Source: Paenibacillus sp. W2I17
Lineage (GTDB): Bacteria; Bacillota; Bacilli; Paenibacillales; Paenibacillaceae
Assembly: GCF_030815985.1 (NCBI RefSeq)
Contig: NZ_JAUSXM010000001.1
Span: 4,402,001-4,466,000, forward strand
Length of the DNA stretch: 64,000 nt
Reading direction: 5' to 3'
Part shown: positions 19,948 to 29,527 of the stretch, one piece after another
Numbering within the stretch: the stretch's first letter is position 1
Layout of the letters: every line of letters starts with the position of its first letter
Notes under the pieces: generated by a model
What the model saw: only the letters and a program-made list of their open reading frames with translations
The model's database searches: none
Told to the model about the DNA's origin: nothing
Translations under genes and position numbers: made by a program

Positions 19948-19989
19948 TTTTATAAGAAAGATAACTTAAGAGTGCATAATAATGATTCG

Positions 19990-21087
19990 TTATTTGGTTC
20001 CAGTTACATTACTGAAAGGTTCTGTGCCTTTAGGGAGAAGCTCTTTATACGTAAATGGCATTTCAGGAAATCCCTCTGCGTATGCCGTATATTCATACAA
20101 CTGGAAGAACACAACTACACCCGTTGGTGTCACATAGAAATCTTGATCTTTATTCAATCCTTTGTAACCGTCGAGGTACCCACCGCGGGCTTTCAGTTGC
20201 TCACCCACTTTTTTACTCAACGTTTCGCGCATGGTTTTGTTATTTTGCAGCACATCATCCAACGTAAGCTCCTTGCCTGTGTCCAGTGCAAAGGTATGGC
20301 CCGTACGGTATGTCATCCCATGAGCGCCAGCATAATCCTCATATCGTTGTGTAATGAGTCCCAGCACGCCTTTTTCGTTGTACGTCACGACATAAGAGCT
20401 CTCAAATGCATATGGACGGTTGGCTGTTGCACCGCCGAATTCAGATGTCTGTTTCTTGAAGTCAGCTACATAAGCATCCACTTCGTCTTTCAACACTTTG
20501 TTGATCGCTGCTTCAGCTTCTTTGCTGGCAAGTCCACTTACCTGTGGATATTGAACATCTACTTCAGCATTTTTTACAGTGACATTGACTGTTGCCGCTT
20601 TAATTTTTACGTTATTTTGTTTCACCTTGCTGAGTGTCAACGTTTTGGTTTTGGCATCCCAATTCCCCTGTACACCCAGATAATCTCTCATTGCCGAGAA
20701 TGGAATATACAATCTGCCGTTGATCAGCTTTGCGTCCACTTGAGGATAATAGTTGTTAATTCGAACACTCGGCTCGCCATCCAATAGGCTGATCGTCATC
20801 GTGTTATTGGCTGCTGTCAAAGCGTACTCTTTGGTTTTCCCATCATATTTCAGCGTTCCACCTGCCACATCTTTAACTGCCGTAAGAGATACCCAAGTTG
20901 AGCCACCTTGAAGAAGTCCTTTTTGAGTCAGTGTTTTTCCACCCGATTTCAGAGTTACCTCAGCCGGGGTTGTCACTTTCGAGGATACCGATGCTGCCTG
21001 AACCGAACTGTCCTGCCACACCGAACCGCTACCTACAATAATTCCTGCTGCAAGCAATGCACTTGTCCATTTTTTCCATGATGTCAT
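19990..21087 (-). CDS. Secreted stalk-domain protein with DUF4163/DUF3298-like region
   Basis: 365 residues. A signal peptide spans about 1-31 (WTSALLAAGIIVGSGS, cleavage at VQAAS). Residues about 40-155 hold a copper-amine-oxidase-N-type stalk domain (LLQGGSTWVSLTAVKDVAG, INGRLYIPFSAMRDYLG), common in Paenibacillus envelope proteins. The rest resembles the DUF4163 plus DUF3298 pair of RsiV/PdaC-like proteins (YEDYAGAHGMTYRTGHTFALDTGKELTLDDV). Such domains in RsiV bind lysozyme; binding here is only a possibility. There is no cell-wall anchor or catalytic deacetylase domain. The ATG follows GAGGAG. Monocistronic. Confidence 0.7.
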   Translation of the reverse strand: MTSWKKWTSALLAAGIIVGSGSVWQDSSVQAASVSSKVTTPAEVTLKSGGKTLTQKGLLQGGSTWVSLTAVKDVAGGTLKYDGKTKEYALTAANNTMTISLLDGEPSVRINNYYPQVDAKLINGRLYIPFSAMRDYLGVQGNWDAKTKTLTLSKVKQNNVKIKAATVNVTVKNAEVDVQYPQVSGLASKEAEAAINKVLKDEVDAYVADFKKQTSEFGGATANRPYAFESSYVVTYNEKGVLGLITQRYEDYAGAHGMTYRTGHTFALDTGKELTLDDVLQNNKTMRETLSKKVGEQLKARGGYLDGYKGLNKDQDFYVTPTGVVVFFQLYEYTAYAEGFPEMPFTYKELLPKGTEPFSNVTGTK

Positions 21088-21367
21088 ATATAAAACTCCT
21101 CTCTGAATTCACAATTAGGGATCATTGCGTATGTAATCCTGACCTGATCGCATATCTCATACGCTCACCTCTCTATTATAATTAACCCGAATTCGGAAAG
21201 GTTTACAGCTCGAGTTACAATGTTGATGAATATCAGACCGAAAATATAACGGGATATGACCTTTTTGTCACGAACAACTATACAAAAAAGATACCAATAT
21301 ACAGCATTTCATGTTGCTTCAAAAAGGTACCCTCCTATCTAACTTCATCAAAGTTTGCTTTTCCAAC

Positions 21368-21402
21368 AAAAAAAGACTCTGTCCACAGGACAAAGTCTTT
21401 GT
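21368..21402 (-). terminator. Terminator of the SIMPL-domain gene
   Basis: Minus strand AAAGACTTTGTCC-tgt-GGACAGAGTCTTT followed by TTTTG. Confidence 0.85.
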
Positions 21403-21475
21403 CATTATTTCGTTGTACCCTTCAAATGATACTTGATAAGGTTACTTGAGCTTACAATCCTTAGTTCGATCTTGT

Positions 21476-22228
21476 TTATTTCATTTCATACGTGATATTC
21501 AGGATTGTGCTTACTTTAACCTGGCCTGTTTCAATCTCAGTGCCACCTGCTGTATCTTGTGCTTTGGACATCAACGCCTCGCTTGCATAGAATACAGGCA
21601 CATTGGCATCACCTTGGCTCACGGAAAGAACAGCACCTAGTTGACGTTTAACTGCTTTTGCAATGGCGCCAGCTTTCACATCTGCATTGGCAACAGCTTT
21701 TTCAATCACTTGGGACTCATAACTTTCCGGATTTTCTACAGTAAAGCGCACGTTTTCAATATTGTTTGCACCCGCCCCCGAAGCAGCATCGAGCAATTCG
21801 CCAATCTTGTCCATCTCACGATATGTGACTGTCAGCGTATGATGCGCTGTATATCCTTTAATTTGTTGTCCGTCTTTTTCGCTATACGTATAGTTGGGTT
21901 GTACAGAGAACTGACTCGTTTGAATGTCGTCTGCACTGATCTTCCACGTATTCTTCAGCAAATTGGATACCTTTTGAACTTTGGCAGCATTCGCTTTTTG
22001 AGCAGATGCAGCTGTCTCTGCAGTACTGTTCACACCAATGGACAGATAAGCGATATCAGGCTTCACCTGAATCTCACCTTTACCCACAACATTAATCACA
22101 TTCTGTTGTACTCCCTGAACCTCTGCAGCGTAAGCATAGTTGCCTGGTGCAACCCATGCTGTTCCTCCAACAAGCAACGTACTTGCCACCAGCACCGCAC
22201 CAAACGGTTTCATCCATTGTTTACCCAT
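21476..22228 (-). CDS. Secreted SIMPL-domain (DUF541) protein
   Basis: 250 residues from MGKQWMKPFGAVLVAS, with AAGGAGGC upstream; the longer open frame to 22381 lacks a ribosome site. A signal peptide covers about 1-36 (cleavage at AYAAE). The remainder is a SIMPL/DUF541 domain: INVVGKGEIQVKPDIAYLSIGV, then QTSQFSVQPNYTYSEKDGQQIKGYTAHHTLTVTYR and a C-terminal ILNITYEMK strand. These periplasmic or surface proteins are of uncertain function; the E. coli relative is implicated in oxidative stress. Stands alone with its own terminator. Confidence 0.82.
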   Translation of the reverse strand: MGKQWMKPFGAVLVASTLLVGGTAWVAPGNYAYAAEVQGVQQNVINVVGKGEIQVKPDIAYLSIGVNSTAETAASAQKANAAKVQKVSNLLKNTWKISADDIQTSQFSVQPNYTYSEKDGQQIKGYTAHHTLTVTYREMDKIGELLDAASGAGANNIENVRFTVENPESYESQVIEKAVANADVKAGAIAKAVKRQLGAVLSVSQGDANVPVFYASEALMSKAQDTAGGTEIETGQVKVSTILNITYEMK

Positions 22229-22340
22229 CACGATAGCCTCCTTATGTGTTAACATCTCAAACTTTAAACGATTTGATACCTTAACAGACGGGACAAATTC
22301 CATAATGTTGCACTTGACGATAGCATAAACGTGAAAAACG

Positions 22341-22365
22341 CAAAAAAGCCCCTTTCGGGGCTTCT
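22341..22365 (-). terminator. Terminator of the rapZ-mgfK-whiA-crh operon
   Basis: Minus strand AGCCCC-gaaa-GGGGCT followed by six T, 20 bases beyond the crh-like stop codon. Confidence 0.9.
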
Positions 22366-22384
22366 TCATTGGATTGATCATATC

Positions 22385-22654
22385 TTATTGGTTTTCAAGC
22401 TCTTCCTTGCTTACCAGACTAACTAAAGCGTTTACAGCCTGTTCGGCATCCGCGCCTTCTGCACTAATCTGGATTTCCGTACCTGTGCTAATTGCAAGGC
22501 TCATGATCCCCATGATACTTTTTGCATTAACTTTTTTGTCGTCCTTCTCGACGAACACTTCAGACGAGTACTTATTCGCTTCTTGAACGAACAGTGCCGC
22601 AGGTCTGGCATGGAGACCCGTTTTCAAACGGACAACTACCGGGTGCTTTGTCAT
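22385..22654 (-). CDS. crh: HPr-family protein at the crh locus, with His15 and Ser46
   Basis: 89 residues. Sequence and position match Crh, the catabolite-repression HPr of Bacillus (VRLKTGL-ARPAALFVQEAN, KKVNAKSIMG, STGTE). In B. subtilis Crh residue 15 is Gln, which blocks phosphotransfer. Here residue 15 is His in GLHARPA, so it could in principle be phosphorylated by enzyme I as HPr is. Ser46 in AKSIMG is the HPr kinase site; hprK is also in this window. It is separated from whiA by about 255 bases. Whether it acts as Crh, as HPr or as both is open, so the symbol follows the locus. Confidence 0.8.
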   Translation of the reverse strand: MTKHPVVVRLKTGLHARPAALFVQEANKYSSEVFVEKDDKKVNAKSIMGIMSLAISTGTEIQISAEGADAEQAVNALVSLVSKEELENQ

Positions 22655-22909
22655 GGAAACTTACCCCCTATTATGAAATCTGGACATTAAATACACAATT
22701 ATATTTATACAACATTATACCATTAACCCGTGCAGGACACTAGAAGAAAAAACTCAGGGTGCTTTGACGGACGTTATCTTGCCCTAATTTCATCTTTTGC
22801 ACAGCGCATCCAACGACCCAAGTAAGTCTTCTAGATCCTTAACGGTTGACTTTCCCGACCTTTCTGTTCAGCAGAAACAGCCGACCTTGTTACTTTACCC
22901 TACTCCGTC

Positions 22910-23849
22910 TTAACCATAACGTTCTGTGCGTACTTTCTCAGCCAGCTCATCAATTTTACGAAGCCGATGGTTCACTCCCGACTTGCTGACTGTACCTTTA
23001 AGGAGCTCGCCAACTTCCTTCAAGTTGATATCCGGATGAGCGAGTCGAACCTCCGCCACTTCGCGAAGCTTCTCAGGCAGCGATTCCAGACCAACTTCCT
23101 TTTGTAACAACCGGATATTATCGATTTGTCTTACCGCAGCTCCAATGGTTTTATTCAGGTTGGCGGTCTCACAATTGACAATCCGGTTAACGGAGTTACG
23201 CATGTCTCGCATAATTCGTACATCTTCAAACTTGAACAAAGCCTGATGAGCACCAATGATGCTGAGCAGCTCAATGATTTTCTCGCCTTCCTTAATGTAT
23301 AGGATGAATCCTTTTTTCCGTTCTATACACCGTGCATTCAGATGAAATTCATTGGCCAGGTCAACCAGTGCCTGACAGTGCTCTTCATACATGGACGCAA
23401 TCTCCAGATGGTACGAGGAACCTTCCGGATTATTAACCGATCCACCAGCCAGAAATGCAACCGCGAAGATAGGCCCGTTTACAACAGTTCTGCTGAAATA
23501 ACTCCGTATTGATCCCTGGCGTAAACAGAAAACCTTCCGATACAATATGAAGACTGTTGAGAATCTCCTGTACCATGGTTGGAATACGAACAATATATAC
23601 ATTGTTCTTTTTCAGCCGCATTTTTTTGCGGACCAGTAATTCCGTATGCACTTGAAAATGCTTTTTAAGCAGAGAGTATGCCCGTCTTGCAATGGCGGCA
23701 TTCTCCGTCGAAATATCCAAGATCACTTTTTTATTCGATAACTGCACTGCACCAAGCATACGGATGAGGGCTGAAAGTTCCGCCTTTTCGCAGCACGGTT
23801 CGCTCTCGATCATGGTTAGCTCTTTTTTGGTCTGTGCTGCAAACGACAT
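22910..23849 (-). pseudogene. whiA: Sporulation/division regulator WhiA, interrupted by a +1 frameshift
   Basis: Two overlapping frames together encode a full-length WhiA of about 310 residues. The first (from ATG 23849, GAGGTGA upstream) runs [12 protein letters not shown]...CCKRAYLRG and then goes out of frame. The second resumes at [12 protein letters not shown] and continues to RTERYG. Removing one A from the AA at 23459-23460 restores [21 protein letters not shown], the conserved homing-endonuclease-like core. WhiA combines that core with a C-terminal helix-turn-helix (LKEVGELL...[16 protein letters not shown]) and is a DNA-binding factor for division and chromosome segregation. No slippery motif is evident, so this is either a real mutation or a sequencing error. 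Third gene of the rapZ-mgfK-whiA-crh set. Confidence 0.88.
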
Positions 23850-23855
23850 GGGACT

Positions 23856-24842
23856 TCACCTCTTCCGTAACATCCAATTTTGTACCAGTTGGTAGATGTG
23901 ATGACTCAACTTGTCGGCATCATGACGCAGATAGGTTTTGAACAGAACAAGGGTATCTGCAACCACCTGATAGCCGGCACTTTCGAGTACATTCATATCC
24001 AGTACAACCGGTTTTGCTCCTTTTTCCGCATACTTATTTTGCACTTGCAGCGGAATATCACCATTATTTACGATAACATAGTCGAAGAGCTGATGACCTA
24101 TATGCTCGTGTACCGCCTTAAGATGGTCACTTACCGTATAGTTATCAGTTTCTCCCGGCTGTGTCATAACATTACAGATAAACATCTTCACTGCATCAGC
24201 CTCTACCACAGCCTCAGCCAGCTTAGGTACGAGCAGATTGGGAAGGATGCTTGTATAGAGGCTGCCTGGCCCGATCAGAATGGCGTCAGCTTGACGAATG
24301 GCCTCTACTGCCTCTGGCAACGGCTCCACGTGATCCGGTTCAAGGAAAACACGTTTGATGCGTCCACCCGCCTCAGGGATTTTGGACTCACCTGTAATAA
24401 TTGTCCCATCTTCCATCTCCGCATGCAACACAACGGCCTGCCCTGCTGCTGGCAATACCTCACCTCGAACGGCAAACACGCGGCTAAGCTCCCGCACTGC
24501 GGTCACAAAGTCGCCCGAAATATCCGTCATTGCAGCCAAAATCAAATTCCCCAAGCTGTGGCCTGCAAGCCCCGCGCCTGTATTGAAACGGTACTTCAAC
24601 ATATCTGAAAGCAATGGTTCTACATCAGCCAGTGCCGTAAGCACGTTGCGAATGTCGCCCGGAGGCGGCATTTGTAGCTCATTGCGCAGGATGCCTGAAC
24701 TTCCACCGTCATCTGCAACTGTGACGATGGCCGTGATATCCAGCGGCTTCTCTTTCAAACCGCGCAACATCACGGATAATCCGGTTCCGCCGCCCATTAC
24801 AACTATTCTCGGACGTTCTCTTCGTGGTCCGGCCTCTTTCAT
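23856..24842 (-). CDS. mgfK: YvcK-family gluconeogenesis/cell-wall factor
   Basis: 328 residues. YvcK proteins bind UDP-sugars and are required for growth on gluconeogenic carbon and for proper cell-wall synthesis and morphology. VVMGGGTGLSVMLRGLK (about 14-30) is the CofD-like nucleotide loop. TVADDGGSSGILRNEL, PPPGDIRN, GHSLGNLILA and IGPGSLYTSILPNLLV are family hallmarks. The ATG follows GAGGGTGAAGGG. Six bases separate its stop from whiA and thirteen from rapZ, an operon layout shared with Bacillus. Also known as yvcK. Confidence 0.93.
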   Translation of the reverse strand: MKEAGPRRERPRIVVMGGGTGLSVMLRGLKEKPLDITAIVTVADDGGSSGILRNELQMPPPGDIRNVLTALADVEPLLSDMLKYRFNTGAGLAGHSLGNLILAAMTDISGDFVTAVRELSRVFAVRGEVLPAAGQAVVLHAEMEDGTIITGESKIPEAGGRIKRVFLEPDHVEPLPEAVEAIRQADAILIGPGSLYTSILPNLLVPKLAEAVVEADAVKMFICNVMTQPGETDNYTVSDHLKAVHEHIGHQLFDYVIVNNGDIPLQVQNKYAEKGAKPVVLDMNVLESAGYQVVADTLVLFKTYLRHDADKLSHHIYQLVQNWMLRKR

Positions 24843-24855
24843 CCCTTCACCCTCT

Positions 24856-25755
24856 TCAATGACGGTCCCGGTCAGCGTCGCGATGGCTCACGGTAACAGC
24901 TTCTGTCTCGCTGCTTCCCAACATCTTGCCCAAATATTCCGATATTGCTACCGAACGATGCTTGCCTCCGGTACAGCCGATTCCAATAATAACCTGGCTT
25001 TTGCCTTCCTTCCGGTATTGCGGAATCAGGAAATGCAGCATATCCAGCAGCTTGGTCAGAAACGCCTGTGTCTCTGGCCACTTCATAACATATTCGTACA
25101 CATCACTATTCTGTCCCGTATTCGGTCGCAAATGATCAATATAATGCGGATTCGGTAAAAAACGTACATCAAACACCAGATCAGCATCAATCGGAATGCC
25201 ATACTTGAATCCAAACGACGTAATATTCACCGACAGCATTTGGCTTTCCAAATGAGAAAAGCGGGATATGATGCGTTCTTTCAGTTGAGCAGGTTTCATT
25301 GTGCTTGTATTCAGTACCTGAGTCGCAGAGTTTTTGAGTTCCTCCAACATCTTGCGTTCCAGTCGGATGCCGTCCAGCGGCATGCCCTCAGGAGCCAGTG
25401 GATGTCTGCGCCTGCTTTCTTTGTAACGCTGAACAAGTACAGAATCTGTAGCATCCAGGAATAAAATTTCGCAGTGAATGGTAAAATGATCTTTAATATA
25501 GTTCAAAGACTCGGACAGAGCCGTAAAGAATTCACGCCCGCGCAGATCGATAACCAATGCAACCTTACCAATCTTGCCGTTTGACTGTTCAATTAGTTCC
25601 GCAAATTTCGGAATCAATACCGGCGGCAGATTATCCACACAGAAGAAACCCAGATCCTCCAGGCTTTGTACTGCAATGGTTTTACCTGCTCCGGACATGC
25701 CCGTAATGATAATGAGCGTGGCGCCTGTGCCTGGTGAGCCTTCACCTTCAAGCAT
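24856..25755 (-). CDS. rapZ: RNase adapter / nucleotide-binding protein RapZ
   Basis: 299 residues. P-loop NTPase; Walker A is [11 protein letters not shown] (about 19-29). [26 protein letters not shown] and FGFKYGIP are family blocks. The C-terminal domain ends with [17 protein letters not shown], a phosphate/sugar-phosphate site. In E. coli RapZ guides RNase E to the GlmZ/GlmY sRNAs; in Bacillus (YvcJ) it is a GTPase affecting competence, so the target here is unknown. The ATG follows GGAGGGGA. First gene of the operon; the next gene upstream is a glucokinase. Confidence 0.93.
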   Translation of the reverse strand: MLEGEGSPGTGATLIIITGMSGAGKTIAVQSLEDLGFFCVDNLPPVLIPKFAELIEQSNGKIGKVALVIDLRGREFFTALSESLNYIKDHFTIHCEILFLDATDSVLVQRYKESRRRHPLAPEGMPLDGIRLERKMLEELKNSATQVLNTSTMKPAQLKERIISRFSHLESQMLSVNITSFGFKYGIPIDADLVFDVRFLPNPHYIDHLRPNTGQNSDVYEYVMKWPETQAFLTKLLDMLHFLIPQYRKEGKSQVIIGIGCTGGKHRSVAISEYLGKMLGSSETEAVTVSHRDADRDRH

Positions 25756-25806
25756 AAATGTCCCCTCCTTATCATATTGCTGTCTTCATATATTGTTACG
25801 AGGTCA

Positions 25807-26757
25807 CTAGGAACGCAAGAGAAGACCTGCTGCACCCACAATACCTGCATTATTACCAAGTGTAGCTTCCAGAATCTGAACCCCTTCTTGCAGTGGTTCC
25901 GGTGTCAATTTAGCAAATACGGTACGGATTTCATCAAACAAGAAATTACCGGCTTTGGATACACCTCCACCAATAATGAACATCTCCGGGTTAATGACAG
26001 CTGCTACAGTAGCCATGGATTTGCCCAGGTAGAAGGCCGCACGATTCACAATGCGCTGTGCCACTTCATCGCCTGCCTTGGCAGCATCAAATACTTCTTT
26101 GGCTGCAATCTTGTCGACAAGTGCCAGTGACGTATGATCACCACGTTCTACGGCATCCTTCGCCATACGGATAATTCCTGTTGCAGACGATACTGTTTCT
26201 ACACATCCCATTTTACCACAACCGCACTTGATGGCTTCCAGATCAGGTACAACACTAATATGACCCAGTTCTCCCGCCATACCGGAGAAACCCTGATAGA
26301 TGTTGCCATTCAGGATCAAGCCTCCACCAACACCCGTACCTAGTGTATAACATACGCAGTTGTCTACGCCTTTGCCTGCACCTGCCCATACTTCACCCAG
26401 TGCAGCCACGTTTGCATCGTTATCTATTTTGATTGGCTTGCCCAGACGTTCTTCCAGAATCGAACGAATGGCCACATTCCGAAATCCGATGTTAGGGGCA
26501 TGAACGATAATTCCCTCACGTACATTCGTGAAACCGGCCACTCCAGCACCCACACCCTCAAGTTGTTCCCAACTGTAAGGTGATTCGGCTACGATATGTC
26601 GGACATACTTCTCGATGTTGGCGATGACCGTGTCTACGCCCTTATCCACTTCAGTCGGTCCTTCATACGTATGCATTAGCTGACCTTGTTCATCGCATAT
26701 ACCGACCTTGATTGCTGTTCCGCCGAGATCGACCCCAACGTAGATTTTCTCAGACAT
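25807..26757 (-). CDS. glcK: ROK-family glucokinase
   Basis: 316 residues from MSEKIYVGVDLGGTAIK; AAAGGTGG upstream. A GTG four codons earlier is a weaker alternative. Phosphorylates glucose with ATP. The ATP loop is GVDLGGTAIKVGI (about 7-19). DNDANVAALGE carries the catalytic Asp region (about 105-115). TLGTGVGGGLI is the phosphate loop, and GELGHI...CGCGKMGCVE is the ROK zinc-binding signature with its His and three Cys. It lies 51 bases upstream of rapZ, so it may share a transcript with the carbon-control cluster. Confidence 0.93.
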   Translation of the reverse strand: MSEKIYVGVDLGGTAIKVGICDEQGQLMHTYEGPTEVDKGVDTVIANIEKYVRHIVAESPYSWEQLEGVGAGVAGFTNVREGIIVHAPNIGFRNVAIRSILEERLGKPIKIDNDANVAALGEVWAGAGKGVDNCVCYTLGTGVGGGLILNGNIYQGFSGMAGELGHISVVPDLEAIKCGCGKMGCVETVSSATGIIRMAKDAVERGDHTSLALVDKIAAKEVFDAAKAGDEVAQRIVNRAAFYLGKSMATVAAVINPEMFIIGGGVSKAGNFLFDEIRTVFAKLTPEPLQEGVQILEATLGNNAGIVGAAGLLLRS

Positions 26758-27109
26758 GCTGCAAGCCACCTTTATCTATCTAAAATAGTTTAAGTCCTAC
26801 GTACCAACTATAATTGAAGGATACGCCTGGGTCAAGACGAGAAGACCTCTAGTACCTCCTGCTCCGCCGGGGTTGTGAACCAAATCACACACCGTTTTTG
26901 AATACGTATACATCCTCATTACCTTCATTTATAAACGCACGCTTCATTCCTTTCCTCCATAACAGAGGAAGCCTCAACTCATGATATTGCATCTTCACTC
27001 GTTCCATTCATAAAAGATGATCTTCGCCCCCTCAGAGTGGTGACTCGTCTTATGCACCCCACCACCTGCCATTCTCATGCAGAAAGTTATCTAAAGGCGG
27101 TATTGCCAA
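26758..27109. other. Intergenic region without a gene
   Basis: About 350 bases between glcK and the AI-2E permease terminator. It must hold the glcK promoter, but no strong pair is seen. No RNA structure was recognised. Confidence 0.5.
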
Positions 27110-27145
27110 CAAAAAAAGAGCCTTCCATCCACAGGAAGGCTCCCT
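27108..27145 (-). terminator. Terminator of the AI-2E family gene
   Basis: Minus strand GGGAGCCTTCC-tgtggat-GGAAGGCTC followed by seven T. Confidence 0.88.
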
Positions 27146-27202
27146 TACTTTTATGAAAATCTGAAATTGTAGGATTGGATTAAACTCAGTTGAATTTTTA
27201 CG

Positions 27203-28243
27203 TTATAACTTCGATTCCACACGTACCGGCTCTTCTGTCTTCTCCATCTTGTTCACATCCAGAATATCAAGCAGGAAGACAAAGATCGGAATACCAATGA
27301 TCAGTCCCCAGATCCCCAGAAAGTGTTGCGACAGAATTAGTACGATAAAGGTGTAGAACATTGGCAATTTGGTCTTGTGTGCCATCAGTTTTGGATTCAG
27401 GAAGTACGTCTCCAAAGCATGAATAACAATAATCATGATGATTACAATAATACTTAATTTCAGTCCACCCATCTGATACCCAATCAGACAGAGCGGTACA
27501 AGTGAGATGATAACCCCCGCAACGGGAACCAGACTGAGCATGAACACCAGAATGGTCAGAGCGAACAGATACGGGAAACCCAGAATCCATAAGCCCAGTA
27601 TGGTCAGCACCGTATTAAACACCGCAATAAGAAGCTGTGCCTCAATGACTTTACCAAAAGAAGACACGAATTTGTCTCCCAGATAAGCCACTTCATTGTA
27701 GAACCATCCAATTTTACTTGTTTTGAACTTGGACGTGAACTTGGATATCTCCTGCTTCTGCAACAAGAAGAACAGACTCAGAATGATGACGAGCAGAATA
27801 AACTCCAGCCATTTGCTCAAAGCGAAAATATATTTCAATGCATCATTGGTGTAATTTTTAATATCGAAGGATTGAAGATAACCCGCAATTTTGGATGCAA
27901 AATTATCACCGTCTGCACTATCCAGAAATTTCATAATCTCGTTTGTCAACTGAACGACCTGATCCACGATCCGTGGTGAATATCTGGAAATGCCAAGCAC
28001 AATGACTGCGATCACAATCATATAGAGCAGGATGACCACAACTTTATAATTGATTGGAAACAACCGATTCAGACCACCTGTAATGAAATGCTGTAACCTG
28101 TTCATGACATATGTCACTAGGAACAACAGCAGAATCATGTGCAGCATACTCCCCATACTGAACAAAATTAAACAGAACAAGAGCAGGATCAAAAACCGTC
28201 TCACTGTCGCATTCTGTAACCAATCTTTTATCATTTCCCCCAA
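27203..28243 (-). CDS. AI-2E family (PerM/YueF-type) membrane transporter
   Basis: About 346 residues. Several hydrophobic segments: two or three at the N terminus (about 15-85), one near 145-165, and a C-terminal block (about 210-325). The long polar region between residues about 95 and 205 and the end block ETYFLNPKLMAHKTKLPMFYTF...GIWGLIIGIPIFVF are typical of the AI-2E permease family. Members export diverse substrates or ions, so transport of autoinducer-2 is not implied. A TTG at 28243 has GAGGTGAAG at ideal spacing; GTG at 28252 and ATG at 28234 are alternatives. Confidence 0.82.
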   Translation of the reverse strand: MGEMIKDWLQNATVRRFLILLLFCLILFSMGSMLHMILLLFLVTYVMNRLQHFITGGLNRLFPINYKVVVILLYMIVIAVIVLGISRYSPRIVDQVVQLTNEIMKFLDSADGDNFASKIAGYLQSFDIKNYTNDALKYIFALSKWLEFILLVIILSLFFLLQKQEISKFTSKFKTSKIGWFYNEVAYLGDKFVSSFGKVIEAQLLIAVFNTVLTILGLWILGFPYLFALTILVFMLSLVPVAGVIISLVPLCLIGYQMGGLKLSIIVIIMIIVIHALETYFLNPKLMAHKTKLPMFYTFIVLILSQHFLGIWGLIIGIPIFVFLLDILDVNKMEKTEEPVRVESKL

Positions 28244-28303
28244 AATCTTCACCTCACAGCTAATATGCCCTATATGTATACGAACTCATGCCCACTGTAG
28301 TTT

Positions 28304-28334
28304 CAAAAAAAGAGAAGCCTTCCGGCTTCTCTCA
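28304..28334 (-). terminator. trxB terminator
   Basis: Minus strand GAGAGAAGCC-gga-AGGCTTCTCTTTTTTT. Confidence 0.88.
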
Positions 28335-28396
28335 TTTCATGAGACTTCCCGTTGTCTCTTATTCCTAACATATGCCTAACCTCACGCATGTAATGC

Positions 28397-29356
28397 TTAT
28401 TTATCCAACGTTTCGCTCCAATCATGGACAATGCTTCCTTCAAGGAACTTCTCACAATCCATCGCGGCCATACATCCTGATCCTGCAGCCGTAATAGCTT
28501 GACGATACTTCGTATCCTGAACATCACCACAGGCGAATACACCCGGAATATTGGTCTCCGTTGTTCCCGGTTTAACGACAACATAGCCATGTTCGTCCAG
28601 TGCGATCGCATTCCCCAGGAATCCGGTATTCGGTGTGTGACCAATGGCAACGAATACGCCATCTGCTTCAAGCAACTCTTCCTGCCCCGTCTCGTTGTTG
28701 CGCACTTTCAGCCCTTTGACACCCAGCGCTTCAGGTACGACCTCGAGTGGAGTACGGTTCAGCGCCCACTTCACCTTTTCATTGCTGCGAGCCCGATCCT
28801 GCATAATCTTGGATGCACGCAATTCATCCCGGCGGTGAACCAATGTCACGTCTGTTGCAAAACGAGTCAGGAAACTCGCTTCCTCCATCGCGGAGTCTCC
28901 GCCGCCCACGACCACGATTTTTTTGCCTCGGAAGAAGAAGCCATCACATGTCGCGCATGTACTTACACCACGTCCCACATTTTCCTGCTCACCCGGAATA
29001 CCGAGATAACGAGCGGAAGCACCTGTGGAGATAATGATCGATTCAGCTTCCAGTTCACCAATTCCTCCAACTTTGACCTTGAAGGGCGGTTTGCTGAAAT
29101 CAACCTCTTCCACCCAACCGTTTTTGAATTCCGCTCCAAAACGTTCAGCTTGCTTACGCATGTTGTCCATCAGTTCCGGACCCATGATACCTTGTGGGAA
29201 ACCGGGGAAATTCTCAACTTCCGTTGTCGTCGTCAATTGACCACCCGGCTGAAGACCTTCGATAACCAGTGGTTTCAGATTAGCACGAGCCAGATATATC
29301 GCTGCTGTCAGACCCGCAGGTCCCGTTCCGATCACAATCGTTCTGTATTTAGACAT
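28397..29356 (-). CDS. trxB: Thioredoxin-disulfide reductase
   Basis: 319 residues. FAD enzyme that reduces thioredoxin with NADPH. GTGPAGLTAAIYLARA (about 10-25) is the FAD loop. The redox pair is in STCATCDGFFF (Cys about 135 and 138). VVVGGGDSAMEEA (about 150-162) is the NADPH loop, followed by HRRDELRAS, whose arginines favour NADPH. GVFACGDVQDTKYRQ closes the FAD site. The ATG follows AAGGAGG. Its neighbour upstream is a TPR protein. Confidence 0.96.
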   Translation of the reverse strand: MSKYRTIVIGTGPAGLTAAIYLARANLKPLVIEGLQPGGQLTTTTEVENFPGFPQGIMGPELMDNMRKQAERFGAEFKNGWVEEVDFSKPPFKVKVGGIGELEAESIIISTGASARYLGIPGEQENVGRGVSTCATCDGFFFRGKKIVVVGGGDSAMEEASFLTRFATDVTLVHRRDELRASKIMQDRARSNEKVKWALNRTPLEVVPEALGVKGLKVRNNETGQEELLEADGVFVAIGHTPNTGFLGNAIALDEHGYVVVKPGTTETNIPGVFACGDVQDTKYRQAITAAGSGCMAAMDCEKFLEGSIVHDWSETLDK

Positions 29357-29527
29357 ATAGATACAGCCTCCTTAATTAAGGTGAGAATGTGTTGTACTAG
29401 CGATGAACTTGCCAAGATGATATCCTACAGGCGTTTACGAGGCCCATTCGTTAAGTTTACCCGTTTTCCCGGTTGTTGTATCCTTCACCTGATGATGTCT
29501 TTCTGAAAACGAGTTGAAGCGAACTCT

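Noticed and set aside
23433..23602. Programmed frameshifting in whiA
   Set aside because: No slippery heptamer, internal Shine-Dalgarno or obvious downstream structure at the junction; family members are single-frame.
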